Assembly (NCBI GenBank): GCA_930367205.1
Contig: OV884011.1
Location: 113,389,139 to 113,453,138 of the forward strand
Origin: Acanthosoma haemorrhoidale
Lineage: Eukaryota; Arthropoda; Insecta; Hemiptera; Acanthosomatidae
Length of the DNA: 64,000 nt
Direction: 5' to 3'
Part shown: piece after piece, positions 1 through 10,300 of the stretch
Numbering within the stretch: position 1 is the first letter of the stretch
How the letters are laid out: each line of letters opens with the position of its first letter
The notes under the pieces: generated by a model
Told to the model about the DNA's origin: nothing
Seen by the model: only the letters and a program-made list of their open reading frames with translations
Database searches by the model: none
Made by a program: the position numbers and the translations under genes

Positions 1-1028
1 CCTTAATCTGCACATTATGTATCATTAGTATAAGCGCAAACACCAGGACCACGAAGAAACACTAAACGACGACGCAGAAATCTAATTTTGCAGTTTTTAT
101 ATTTAATTTTGGTTCCAATGAAACAACATGAAGGGCAGGAAAAATTATTTGCCTTTAACCCATTCCGACATCCCTTATTTCAGATTCATTGCCGAATTCT
201 CCAAATTGTGCCAAAAAATCAGATCCGTAAGCTCGAGGTTTAAAATCTTCCTCCCATTACTCACCTTGGTTCCAAACTATTGTAAGATTATGCACAAAAA
301 TACTGATCTACCATGTGCACCTAATGCTCATGAAAAATAATATTGGGTTCATGACCATGAACTTGTACCCCTTCCCCTTTCCACACATCCTTCAAGTTCC
401 ATTATTAACATCGCGTTCGAACCAATTTGATAGATATATTTTCCGTAGTACAGTCGATTGAACGACGTACTGTACTACGGGAAACGGGGGAAATACGTAC
501 AATGTATAACGTCAGGAAAAGAAGAAAAGCCTTTCTTCTATGGGGCCTACCCCAATTGGTAGGTTCTCCAAATAAGTTTAAATATAAATCGACGGCGTTG
601 ATGCCCTAATAGGGCTAGTTGAGATAAATGATGCTGATTCATAGTAAGTTTACAATATTACATTCAGCCTCCATTCATTCACTAGTCACAAATATATACT
701 GGGGATCTCCCGAATGTACCAGCAGAATACTAACTGTATCGGCTATGGAGAAACAAACAATTGTTCATTATTTATATTTCCGTTATTTTCCTATTAACCC
801 TAACTCTGTGCAATATGTTATTTTTCGTAATATAATATTTCTTATTTCAGTATTTAAATTTTCGTCAAAGTAATACAATAAATAAAGTCGATCTTTACAA
901 ATAGAATTTGTGGTTCTTGTAAATCTGTGACCAGATGTCAAAATATTAAGTCTCTTTTCATAACAGAGAGGTTTTTTCACATTCAGAGTCTATAAGTACT
1001 ATAAAAAGATACTATAACTATTATTGGT
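1..1028. other. Left flank without a recognisable gene
   Basis: I see only short open frames here, with no family similarity and no convincing splice structure. The only structured element is the perfect hairpin at 443-480. The unidentified gene at 2574-4404 needs upstream exons, and some could lie here or beyond the left edge, but I could not choose any. Confidence 0.4.
443..480. repeat. Perfect 12-bp inverted repeat (hairpin)
   Basis: The arms ccgtagtacagt (443-454) and actgtactacgg (469-480) are exact reverse complements around a 14-nt loop. The surrounding DNA is not otherwise symmetrical. It could be the core of a small transposon or a chance palindrome, and no function is implied. Confidence 0.8.
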
Positions 1029-2370
1029 AACCATTCCACTGCTCAACAAGGCCTTCGCGTTGTTGATCACATCTCCTCAGCGCTTGAATCCAAACAGAAT
1101 TGCACTGCTGCCTTTCTTGATATAGCTCAAGCTTTTGACAGGGTCTGGCACGCAGGTTTTCTTTACAAGCTCAGAGGATATTTACCACAGACCCTATTCC
1201 TAATTCTACAGTCCTACCTTTCAAACCGCTTCTTCCAAGTCCGCTGTGGTTTAGAATATTCTAACTACTATCCCATAAAAGCAGGAGTTCCACAGGGCAG
1301 TGTCCTGGGCCCCATCCTCTATAACCTATACACCGCTGATGTCCCCTCTACTCCCAATACCTTCTTGGCCACATTTGCAGATGACACTGCAGTCTTGTCA
1401 TCCCACCCAGACCCCGACATAGCATCCCATAACCTTCAAAAACACCTTGACGAGATCGAGTATTGGTGCAATCAATGGCGGATCAAAGTTAATGAAGCAA
1501 AATGCTCCCACATTTCCTTCACCCTTTGTCGCAAGTCTTGTCCACTAGTTTATTTTAATTCTATTCCTCTCCCTGTATCCTAGACAGAGTACGGTACTTA
1601 GGCTTTCATCTCGACAAACGACTGACCTGGAACCCACATACGAGACTAAAAAGACAAGAACTAAACAGACGCTTTGGACAACTGTACAGACTACTTCAAA
1701 GGACATCCCATCTCTCAATAGAAAATAAACTACTAATCTACAAAGTTATACTTAAACCAATCTAGACATACGGAATAGAGCTATGGGGGACAGGAAAAAA
1801 GTCGAACATCAAGCGTATCCAATCCTTTCAATCAAAAGTCCTGAGAACAATAGTAAATGCCCCTTATTATGTCAGCAACAAAACCCTTCATAATGACCTT
1901 AATATATCCTACATTCTAGAACTCATCCCTTCCAAGTATATGAAATTCCACAGTAGCCTTTCCAACCACCCTAATCCTGTAGCACAGTCATTGCACTGCG
2001 CCACTCATCCCTATAATCCTCCTCGGAGACTGAAACGGCAGTGGCCTCGTGACCTGCTATAAACGCGTGAGTCCTGGCAATGGCCAGTTTCTCCAATCAT
2101 GTCCTGAGCGTCTGTGGCTCTCGCGCTCTTGGTCAGCCTCCACTGGCTAGTATCCGGTGACGCGGCTGACGGAGGAGCGTGGGGGACTTCCCAAGACTCC
2201 GCTTTCTCTTCACGGTGGATTTGGGGGGTCTCTGGGCTGTCTGTAAATATTGTATGATTGAGCGAGTGAATGATGAACTGTAAATATGGTATGAATGAGA
2301 GCATTTATCTTAATTACTTATTGCCTTATAAAAGGCAGATTGTAATTATAGCACAATAAAGGAATAATAT
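1029..2370 (+). mobile_element. 5'-truncated, decayed Jockey-clade non-LTR retrotransposon
   Basis: A continuous frame from about 1029 to 1583 encodes the reverse transcriptase core. It has FLDIAQAFDRVWH (palm motif A), AGVPQGSVLGPILYNLY (motif B) and FADDTAVLSS (motif C, the catalytic aspartates). A stop at 1581-1583 breaks the frame. Similarity continues in another frame through YLGFHLDKRLTWNPH and the C-terminal region to about 2060. A 3' UTR-like stretch ends near 2370 in A/T-rich DNA. The endonuclease and gag parts are missing. It lies in the upstream intron of the unidentified gene at 2574, or just 5' of that gene. Related fragments occur at 4460-5230 (+) and 40110-41100 (-). Confidence 0.85.
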
Positions 2371-2573
2371 AATAATATATTCTTAGTGAACAATAGTCCC
2401 AGAATAAAGTGTTTTCAATTAATAAATTTTATGAAAATCTAACATCAGTTTAAGTAGATGTCCCAAAAAATCAATCCACTCATTTATAAATTCACGGCTA
2501 GCAATGTAGTATAGTTAATACCGCAATTCCTATGGATTAGGATCGTAATTATTTTTTCAAAATATGATTTTAG

Positions 2574-4404
2574 TTATAATGCAAAACAACTGTCAAATTC
2601 AGATGAAGAATTGTTACCTGGAAATGAACAAATGGAAGGTGATATATCCCGGAAATTCCTACCACTTTGGCCCAACAGAAAGCGTGTCGTGATGAGTCCA
2701 GTTGGCAGAAAAATTCTTAATATGAGCTATGTAATAGACGGTATATTAAAAGAAGACCAACAGAAATTAGAAAATATAAACCAGATTAAAACAGAAATTC
2801 AAGTTGGCTTGCGAGAATTGGAGCAGCTCAATAGGAGATGCAGGTAATCATGAACATTTATTCGTATTTTAAAACAAAAGTCAACAGTTGAGAAATCCTT
2901 AATTTCTCCGAATCCCCTTACGTTACCTCCTAACCCAGTCATCACCCTTGAGGTCAGACATCTCTTGAAAAAAAAAACCTACCTTTCCACAAATCTTCGC
3001 ATCACAGAACCTTTGTCAACTTCCTCCAAGAGCTTTAATAGTACTTAGTTACCTTGTTAACGAATAGTTTTATACTTAGTCCAGGCTACGAGAGGTCTGG
3101 AGTATATAACGATTCCCCACCATGGTTTCTCTACGGATGGGTGTTGAAGGGTCCAAAAGGGTAGGGAAATACATGGTCGGCGAGAACAGGTTGTCTTAGA
3201 GAGATTTTTTTGGCCTCAAATTGTTTATTAGCAACTTTTCTACAACTTTTAATGTACAAAATACCTTCGTAAACTTAACAGCTTTTCCAGAAATATCCAC
3301 AAAGTTCGAAATTGAGCTACTTGATTATACTGAAGAGAGTTCTACTACTGTTTACTGTTTCATCAATAAAAAAATTAACTTTAAGGGGTGAGAGGGAAGG
3401 AAAACGGGCTTTATTCTGTTTTCACCTTCCTTTTACGTTTTTCTTCAATTCATTTCTTTCATTCACGAACTCTCCAAAACGTTGGATTAAGGCTTAAGAG
3501 AATGTTCCCTGCTAAAAATTATGTTCATGGGGTAAAACTATACTTGGAAGGTATTTTGCATCATTGAAAAAAAAACTATAGATGACTTCAAAAGGGGAAT
3601 ATTCTCTGTTAGAAGAAATTAGGGTACCTTGAACTACTTGGCATTGGAGCAAACACAAAAAAGCGCTACAAGACATGCAAGCTGTAACACACATATTCCT
3701 CCTTGACTCCCAAAGAGGATTTGATGTAAATCTGAGAGCGTCTCATAAACTATTTGGGATTCCTAAATACTTATTCGACTATGATAATCTTTACCGTAAG
3801 TCTACAAAGTCAGTATTAGCTTCTGAAATAGAATCGAAGAGCAGTGACAGTAAAGACGAAATTGAAGTTTCTTCTCCTGATTTTCTGGAGATTTTGGTTG
3901 TTAATGGACTGGCTCAAGTCGATCAAATTCAACTGAAGGCGATTTTTCTCATGAATGAAGTGGCAACACATCGTAGGTAACATATCTTTATCAGATGTAG
4001 TGATAAAGTTTTATTTATATTTTTACTTATTGTGTATTGCTTTGTTGTATAATTTTTATTTGTTTTATACGTCCGTTAGAATTAATTAATTCATTAGTTT
4101 TTTCTGTAGCTCACTATACTACAGTAGGAAAATTACATTATTTTTCAATATATTAATCATGTCCAGGTGTCGTGAAAAAATTGTCAAGGAATCTGTTGAT
4201 AAAAATCTACTAATGTTGGGTAAGCTGAATAATTTTGTTAAAGAAAAGGAACAGTTTGACAACCAATTGCATCTAGATCTAAATGGTATATACAAAGATT
4301 ACAGACAGAAACCAGAATGCAGAACCCAAAAGAAAAAAACCGCTAACAGTTTATTATTTGTTATGCCTGGTCGGACAATAATTAATAAAATGAAAATTAA
4401 TTAA
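2574..4404 (+). CDS. Unidentified coiled-coil protein, 3' part of a gene (three candidate exons)
   Basis: I do not recognise the family. The proposed coding exons are 2574-2843, 3716-3976 and 4167-4404. Exon 1 follows an acceptor at 2572-2573 and ends before a GTAATC donor. Exon 2 lies between an acceptor ending CAAAG and a GTAACA donor. Exon 3 starts after GTCCAG and ends with TAA at 4402-4404. All three junctions use the same phase (two bases left over), so exon 1 could also splice straight to exon 3. The first exon ends in a charged heptad-like helix (KEDQQKLENINQIKTEIQ), and the last is Lys/Glu-rich with a basic tail. An AATAAA lies 8 bases after the stop. The start codon is not visible; it must lie upstream of 2574 or beyond the window. 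Exon 2 is the least certain part. No pathway is assigned. Confidence 0.5.
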
Positions 4405-4412
4405 ATTCCTTA

Positions 4413-4418
4413 AATAAA
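4413..4418 (+). terminator. Polyadenylation signal AATAAA for the unidentified coiled-coil gene
   Basis: An exact AATAAA lies just downstream of the stop codon at 4402-4404. It supports 4167-4404 as a genuine 3' terminal exon, although such hexamers are frequent in DNA this AT-rich. Confidence 0.45.
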
Positions 4419-4459
4419 ATTTGTATATAAAATTAATTGTAAGTAGTTTTATTTATTTC

Positions 4460-5230
4460 AATGTTACACTTAAACGACACATTAAAAACTGAAATCAAAG
4501 CTCATAACATAAAACTTTCACATTTGTCAATAATTGTAAATGAAAATTATTTATTATCCATTAATGCCGAAGATGGTCAATGGAGTGAAACACGAAAGCT
4601 CCTACACAAGATAGTGTCCATGTTAACCAAACACAAACCACAACATTAAACAGAAAGCAGAACGGTTAGCTGACCACCTCTCCTCCATTTTCAAACTCTG
4701 TTCTCATCTGACTAACGCTCTAAACCACAGCGAAGTACTAACAATACTAAACACTCCTCTTACGACTGTTGATTCCTTCAAAACCTTTTAGTCCTTCGGG
4801 AGCCTTTCATGAAATCCAAAGCCTGCCAAAAGGAAAACCACCTGGTTATGATTTGATCACATCTTGATGAAATGATCATAGGCATTGAATGAGTTGATCG
4901 CTCCATCATATCCCCTGAAAAGCTCTACTGTAGTTAACTTCTCTTGATAACGATCTCTTACGCACAACAACTTCCATATTTAATAACCAATTAGGACATG
5001 TGTAGCCCAAATCTACTGATACGCCTAAAAGTCAAACATAAAAACTATAAACATTTTTCGATCAAAAGACATAAGAATTATTACCATTTTACGTACAAAA
5101 TTATACCCATCACAATGACCTAAAATTTCTCACGTTCACGACCGCATTAGAACATTATACAGAAACTTTCAAGACAAATTGGACGTCCACCCAAACCCCT
5201 AAAGCAAGGACTGTTAACACCTGAGTTTAC
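4460..5230 (+). mobile_element. Decayed Jockey-type non-LTR fragment (endonuclease-RT linker and RT start)
   Basis: The translation gives LSINAEDGQWSETRKLL, then AERLADHLSSIFKL, then LPKGKPPGYDLI, in shifting frames. This is the usual order for the Jockey linker and the first reverse transcriptase motif (family knowledge). The end (about 5100-5180) reads like a Jockey C-terminus, HVHDRIRTLYRNFQDKL, so the RT core between has been deleted. It is non-coding debris between the unidentified gene and mib2. Confidence 0.65.
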
Positions 5231-5490
5231 CTGGTTGCATTCAACGAGGACTGAGGACAACGTAGGTATAAAGATCTTATCAATTAATAACAGTAAGCTA
5301 TCTTCGTTTGTTCGTGTGACGTTTATTCAGTCAAAAGTTCTGTCATATGCCATCGTTTTCTTGTTTCTCGTCCTATTTCATCGATCATTAAATATTCATT
5401 ACGCATTTATTTCTGTTGGTGCTATTTAAAATAGATTATTTTTTCGATAAAATGATTTTTTTTAGTGGAAATATTTAAAACAGTTTTTAC

Positions 5491-5538
5491 GTATTAAACA
5501 GAATAGCTGTTTATGTATTAAACAGAATAGTTGTTTGA
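5491..5538. repeat. Two-copy 24-bp tandem repeat
   Basis: The unit beginning gtattaaacagaatag occurs at 5491 and again at 5515, with a few mismatches near the end of the unit. It is a small local duplication. Confidence 0.75.
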
Positions 5539-5724
5539 AGGTTCAATCTAATGTTAATTATTTGTTTGTCATTTAATTTTGAAAAAAGATCCACTTAGAG
5601 GGACGTTTATTCCTCAATTATTCTACATATAATGGCATTAATTACCAATAAATAAGTGATTTTTATTTCCTGTCTAAAATAGTGTATCTCAAGCATATAT
5701 GTATATAGCGACTATGTAACTTGA

Positions 5725-5870
5725 CATCTTATTTTAAATTGTTAGTAATGTTCAGTTTTGGTATGTAATCCCACAGTTTTTATAATTATTAGCTTAAGAA
5801 AAAGAGAGTGACAGGGTTACCGAATCCCAGTCACCATGTAGAATAAACACGTGATAAGAATTACGAATGA
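5725..5870 (-). mobile_element. tRNA-derived SINE copy (degraded)
   Basis: On the + strand this reads tail to head. A segment with atgtaatcccacagtttt is followed by attattagcttaagaaaaa, then gagagtgacagggtta and a degraded box-B-like site. The same order appears, reverse-complemented, in the well-preserved SINE at 62805-62970 and in part at 45700-45795. It is therefore a dispersed family member inserted in minus orientation. Confidence 0.6.
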
Positions 5871-6179
5871 ATAGACAAGGAAACTTTTCTAGATTACAAT
5901 TATATTTGGCTTTGCTACATTTATCAATCTTGGTGAAGAAACAATTTACTTGAAGACGTTGGTTCTGACTCCTTCGCTATAATGAAGGATCAAAACTAGT
6001 CAGGCATGTAGGGAAAAAGTCCCCAACAAAAGTACCTTTCATTTCAGAAAGAGAAGGAACTGTTGCCTAAATCCTACACGGTAAGGAAGGCACAACATTC
6101 CCCTGCGAACAGTGTCGTTTACTTGTGGCATTGGATTGGACCGGCACCTTCGTTTTAGTCACATTTTTAAAAACAAATG

Positions 6180-6370
6180 TCTATAGACGCCACCAACCGA
6201 TATACCACTGCGTCTCAAGTTGATTGTATACAAGAGTGTCCTCCGGCCGGCTCTGATGTATGATGCGTCCGCTATTCAGTCATCTGATTGAAGCGAAGGC
6301 TGAAAGGCTCCAACAATTCCAGAATGGGATATTTATGGTAGTGGTCTGACACACATCTTGCCAGAAGCAA
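6180..6370 (+). mobile_element. Fragment of an R1/I-group non-LTR element
   Basis: The segment with tgtcctccggccggctctg, followed by tccagaatgggat and tggtctgacacac, matches in order the block at about 49630-49780. That block encodes the post-palm region (KCVLRPALLYGALLF...FQNGIMRKVVRH). Its frame is broken. It is the same family as the larger copy at 48930-50160. Confidence 0.7.
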
Positions 6371-7233
6371 AAAAACTAGTAATAAAGAATTACTTTATTA
6401 TTCGTTTATTATTCAATACCCAGGTAGTCCTTCCAGGGAACATAAAATATCAACACATTATAAATATTGAGTTTTACCTAACGATCGTCATGATAATAAG
6501 TAGTTCATTACTACTATCTATGACAGATATATACCACATTAATCATAGTAGGTCATACCTAATGAACCCAATGTAAGTAACATATATTTCTGGTTATGTA
6601 CACTTTATTATACATATATTAAGGGCAGCTCAACAATAACAAAACAGTAGAAATAGAAGTACATAACTTAAGAGCATTGTCTTGTCTTCAGAGATATACG
6701 TATATGGAGTAAGGTAAAAAGCATCCAGTAGTAGGCCATACTCACACTAAAGTGTATTTTTAAATCCAGCAATGAATAACCTAACCACATATTCAACACC
6801 CGTAAGAACATTTCAAAATGTAAAATAAAACAAACATCATTCTAGATTATACTACAACTTTTCACTAATTATTATACTAGTTTTACTAAATTTACTTTTG
6901 CGGCATGTTTATTTCGTGACTCTCTCAGTATATTTTCTATTGTAATGAGTTGGGACTGAATATGACAATAAATAGTAATCAAGAAAGTTCGGAGTGCTTT
7001 TTTAAGGAAGGGGGGAGGAGTTCTGTGTTGGGTAGAGGAGTGAACTTAGTCATTTTTTCAGATGAGGTATATTACATAATCTGCAGAGTATGGTGAATTA
7101 GCATTAAATAATATATTATAATAATATTCAAATTAGTTAAAATTTATGGTTAAAAAAAACATAAACATTATCAAATGAAACGGTTTCAAAATAAGAGTGA
7201 CCAGGTGGCAATGTTTTCAACAGCTGATTCAAG

Positions 7234-7260
7234 ATGGCCGAGGAGTTAATCCCGGGTTAA
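7234..7260 (+). promoter_or_regulatory. Eight-codon upstream ORF in the likely mib2 5' leader
   Basis: ATG at 7234 lies in a strong initiation context (AAGATGG). It opens an eight-codon frame (MAEELIPG) closed by TAA at 7258-7260, 76 nt before the mib2 start at 7337. The aagatggccg sequence also resembles a YY1/Pho-type promoter-proximal site. If transcription starts upstream, this uORF would reduce or regulate mib2 translation. The transcription start is not known. Confidence 0.45.
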
Positions 7261-7336
7261 TCAGTCTCGGTCTAGATATCGTAATTTTGTTAGATATAGC
7301 TTATCATTGACATATTCTTTGACAGAGAAATGAGAT

Positions 7337-10300
7337 ATGTTGGAGCTCGGAGTAAGGGTTGTTCGGGGGCCCGATTGGAAATGGGGCAACCAAGACGGTG
7401 GAGAAGGCTTTGTAGGAACAGTTATCAAAATTGGCAAACCAGGTTCAAAAGTTTCTCCCGAGAAAACAGTAGTTGTAGTATGGGATACAGGAGTAGAGAC
7501 CAATTATAGGATTGGTTATGATGGTTGTTACGATCTTAGGGTTTGGGACAATGCTCCTGCAGGTAAGTTCATCACATAATTTTTTTTTATTGTTTATTTT
7601 CCATTATTAAGACAACGTATATTTTAATGATTAGTACTGATAGTTATATGATAACTATTGGCTTACCTATTTTAGAAGGAATTTCCTCACAGTAATTGTT
7701 TTTACTATAATTTTTATTAGAGCCCACCTTTTAGGTTCTCATTTATTGTAATATTAAAATTAAATATATTCCTTAAATTAACAAAATTGGGGGAAAAGGT
7801 ATGTGGTGCTTACTGTAGTAGAATATTTTGCTAATTTTAATATTATATTTTAGTTTAGGTATGCAACAATATAGGTTATATAGATTGCGATGTGGTGAAG
7901 GATATATTTTTTCTAATTGTACTAGGAATATACTTTTCCTCATAGGGAGTTATGCAAGGCTGATATTTTTTACTGGTATTTTCCTTGTGGCTTGACATCT
8001 GATGCAATTAGAATTCTGATAATAATATTTTTGGGGGATGTTCCTTCCAGCTCATTGTAGTATTAGAAGGGCGATTTGGTTTGGATTGTTTAAATTTAAC
8101 TCACTTTTGAAGTGTTAATATCTATCGATAAGCATTTATGTTTTTAATATTTCCAATAAACAGTTAACCCAACATTTGTGTTGTTGCAATATAAAATCAA
8201 ATTGTATGAATATAATAAAAGTAAAGTAAGGAAGGTGTATAAATTATTCCAATATTCTTAATTTTTCAAATAAAATTGCTTTGACACTAATTTTTGGCAC
8301 ACTATTTTATTTACCTAATTTTCTAATAGTCCTACCTGAAGTACCTAGGGATAAATGACATTGAGTTCAAAGGTGTACACAATGAATACAAAAATTATAA
8401 AGGTTTTTTAACAGGATTAGAGCTGTAAGGTCGGTTAACTTCTTTTGGTTACATTGTGGTGATATCGATCCTCATATATAAAGCACGTGAAATTCTTTTA
8501 GGAAGACTGATAATGAGATGGATGAGAGTTTTTTTTGGTTTTCCATTTATTACGATTCCAGTCAGAAGCTGGGTTCCCAGGCAGGCTGAAGCTTTGTTAG
8601 CTTGAATGCAACAGCATAAATTGAATTCTTAGGTTTTATTGCTGTTTGCGAGTGAATAATTGAACAGTTTGTGGAAAGACAAACTGGTTTGCTAAATTGA
8701 ATCTCACCTGGAAAAGCAAGTGAAGACCTTTGTACTGTGCAGAATGTCTACAGTATGTGGAGCATCATGATAACTAGAGTTATTTATCAGTTGGTAAAAG
8801 TGACTTATTTTTTTCATTTCATCTGCTTGTGGCTTCTAATTTTTAACTTCCTCTAAGTTCTACTCCTCTGTACAAAAAAAAACATAATCTTATTAATTAG
8901 AAATGTTTTTGAATATTTATATAAAACAGCTGTTAATGGCATTGGTGACAAATTCCCTTGTATATTGTCAATCAATAAAACTTAACCCATCAGCCAAGAG
9001 GGATTAATTAGTAATAACAACGAAACCCTTAATTGTGTGAACCTGTACACTTAAACACTCCTGAATAGCTAAATTTTAATTCCTATTATTTATTTTTTCC
9101 CCTTATTTTCATGCCCAAACAAATTTCACAATCATATTTCACTAGTGTAATGGTAAACTTGCTCCGTAAAATTGTTTAGATAGGTGAGAAGTACCATGGT
9201 ATCAAATTTTACCATGTAAATATATCATGTGTCATCAACATATCTGATCCAATATCAAATATTATCAACATATCTGATCCAATATCAAATATTATCAACA
9301 TATCTGATCCATTATCAAATATTCTGCCAGAAAAGTGATCAGTCATAGTTAATAGGGCATTCTAATTTCTCCATGAACATCTAACATCGGAGGGGCTTCC
9401 CATAGCAAGAGATAATCGAGAATTCACCAAATTTTTATCTCCTTCCAATCTAACAATTAATAATTCATCGTTATTATTCTGTTTATTTATTTTTTATTTA
9501 TCCCAATAGCCTCCCCTGCTGATTAATACTAATAATGATATGCCCTTTTCCCCTCTTGTCATAATTTCTGTGTTTTATTTTGTTCATCTCTATTAATTTT
9601 TTTTTTGTATCAATTTGTCGCTGTTGGTTCTTTGTAGTAATCTTATATGTACATAACCATAGCAAATTGTATTATACATTCGTACTTAGTATTATTCACA
9701 AGCTTATCAAATATGTTTAATGTTATGTGTTGTTGTTTTTTGTCAGCTAGACATTCCTATTATATACCTTGCCTTTATGTCCCAGATTAATTTTTTTTCT
9801 CATTTGATTTCAAGACCCTTGTCCTATAGTACCTAATAGTACCACCTACCTACCCTGAAATTGAAAGTAGTTCTGTTCAAAGCAGATATGGGCAAATGTC
9901 AACATTTCCAGCGTGTCTACAGGGTTACATCTCTTCACTTCAAGGCAATGTTCTATTAAATAATAAACCTTAGGAAGGCTGCTTATGAAAACATTAGTAA
10001 CATCGAACGACACTTAGTAGTTCCGATGTTAGTAGTTCTGTTCAAAGCAGATATGGGCAAATGTCAACATTTCCAGCGTGTCTACAGGGTTACATCTCTT
10101 CACTTCAAGGCAATGTTCTATTAAATAATAAACCTTAGGAAGGCTGCTTATGAAAACATTAGTAACATCGAACGACACAAGTAAACAATCATCAGTTGGT
10201 AATTTTTTCTGCATAAGTCCGATTACTTTTTTATTATTAGCCACCAAATGCATGACCTTGTATCCTGTAAGAACAAAATGCTGTGCAATTTCATGACTCG

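Larger units (their letters stand above)
5231..7233. other. AT-rich intergenic DNA upstream of mib2
   Basis: No gene is seen. It holds a two-copy 24-bp tandem repeat (5491-5538), a SINE (about 5725-5870) and a non-LTR fragment (about 6180-6370). From 6370 to 7200 I see only AT-rich sequence. The end of the stretch is the likely mib2 promoter and 5' UTR region, but no TATA box or initiator stands out. Confidence 0.5.

Noticed and set aside
7261..7503. Minus-strand open frame over mib2 exon 1
   Set aside because: It is antisense to a strongly conserved MIB/HERC2 coding exon and has no similarity of its own.
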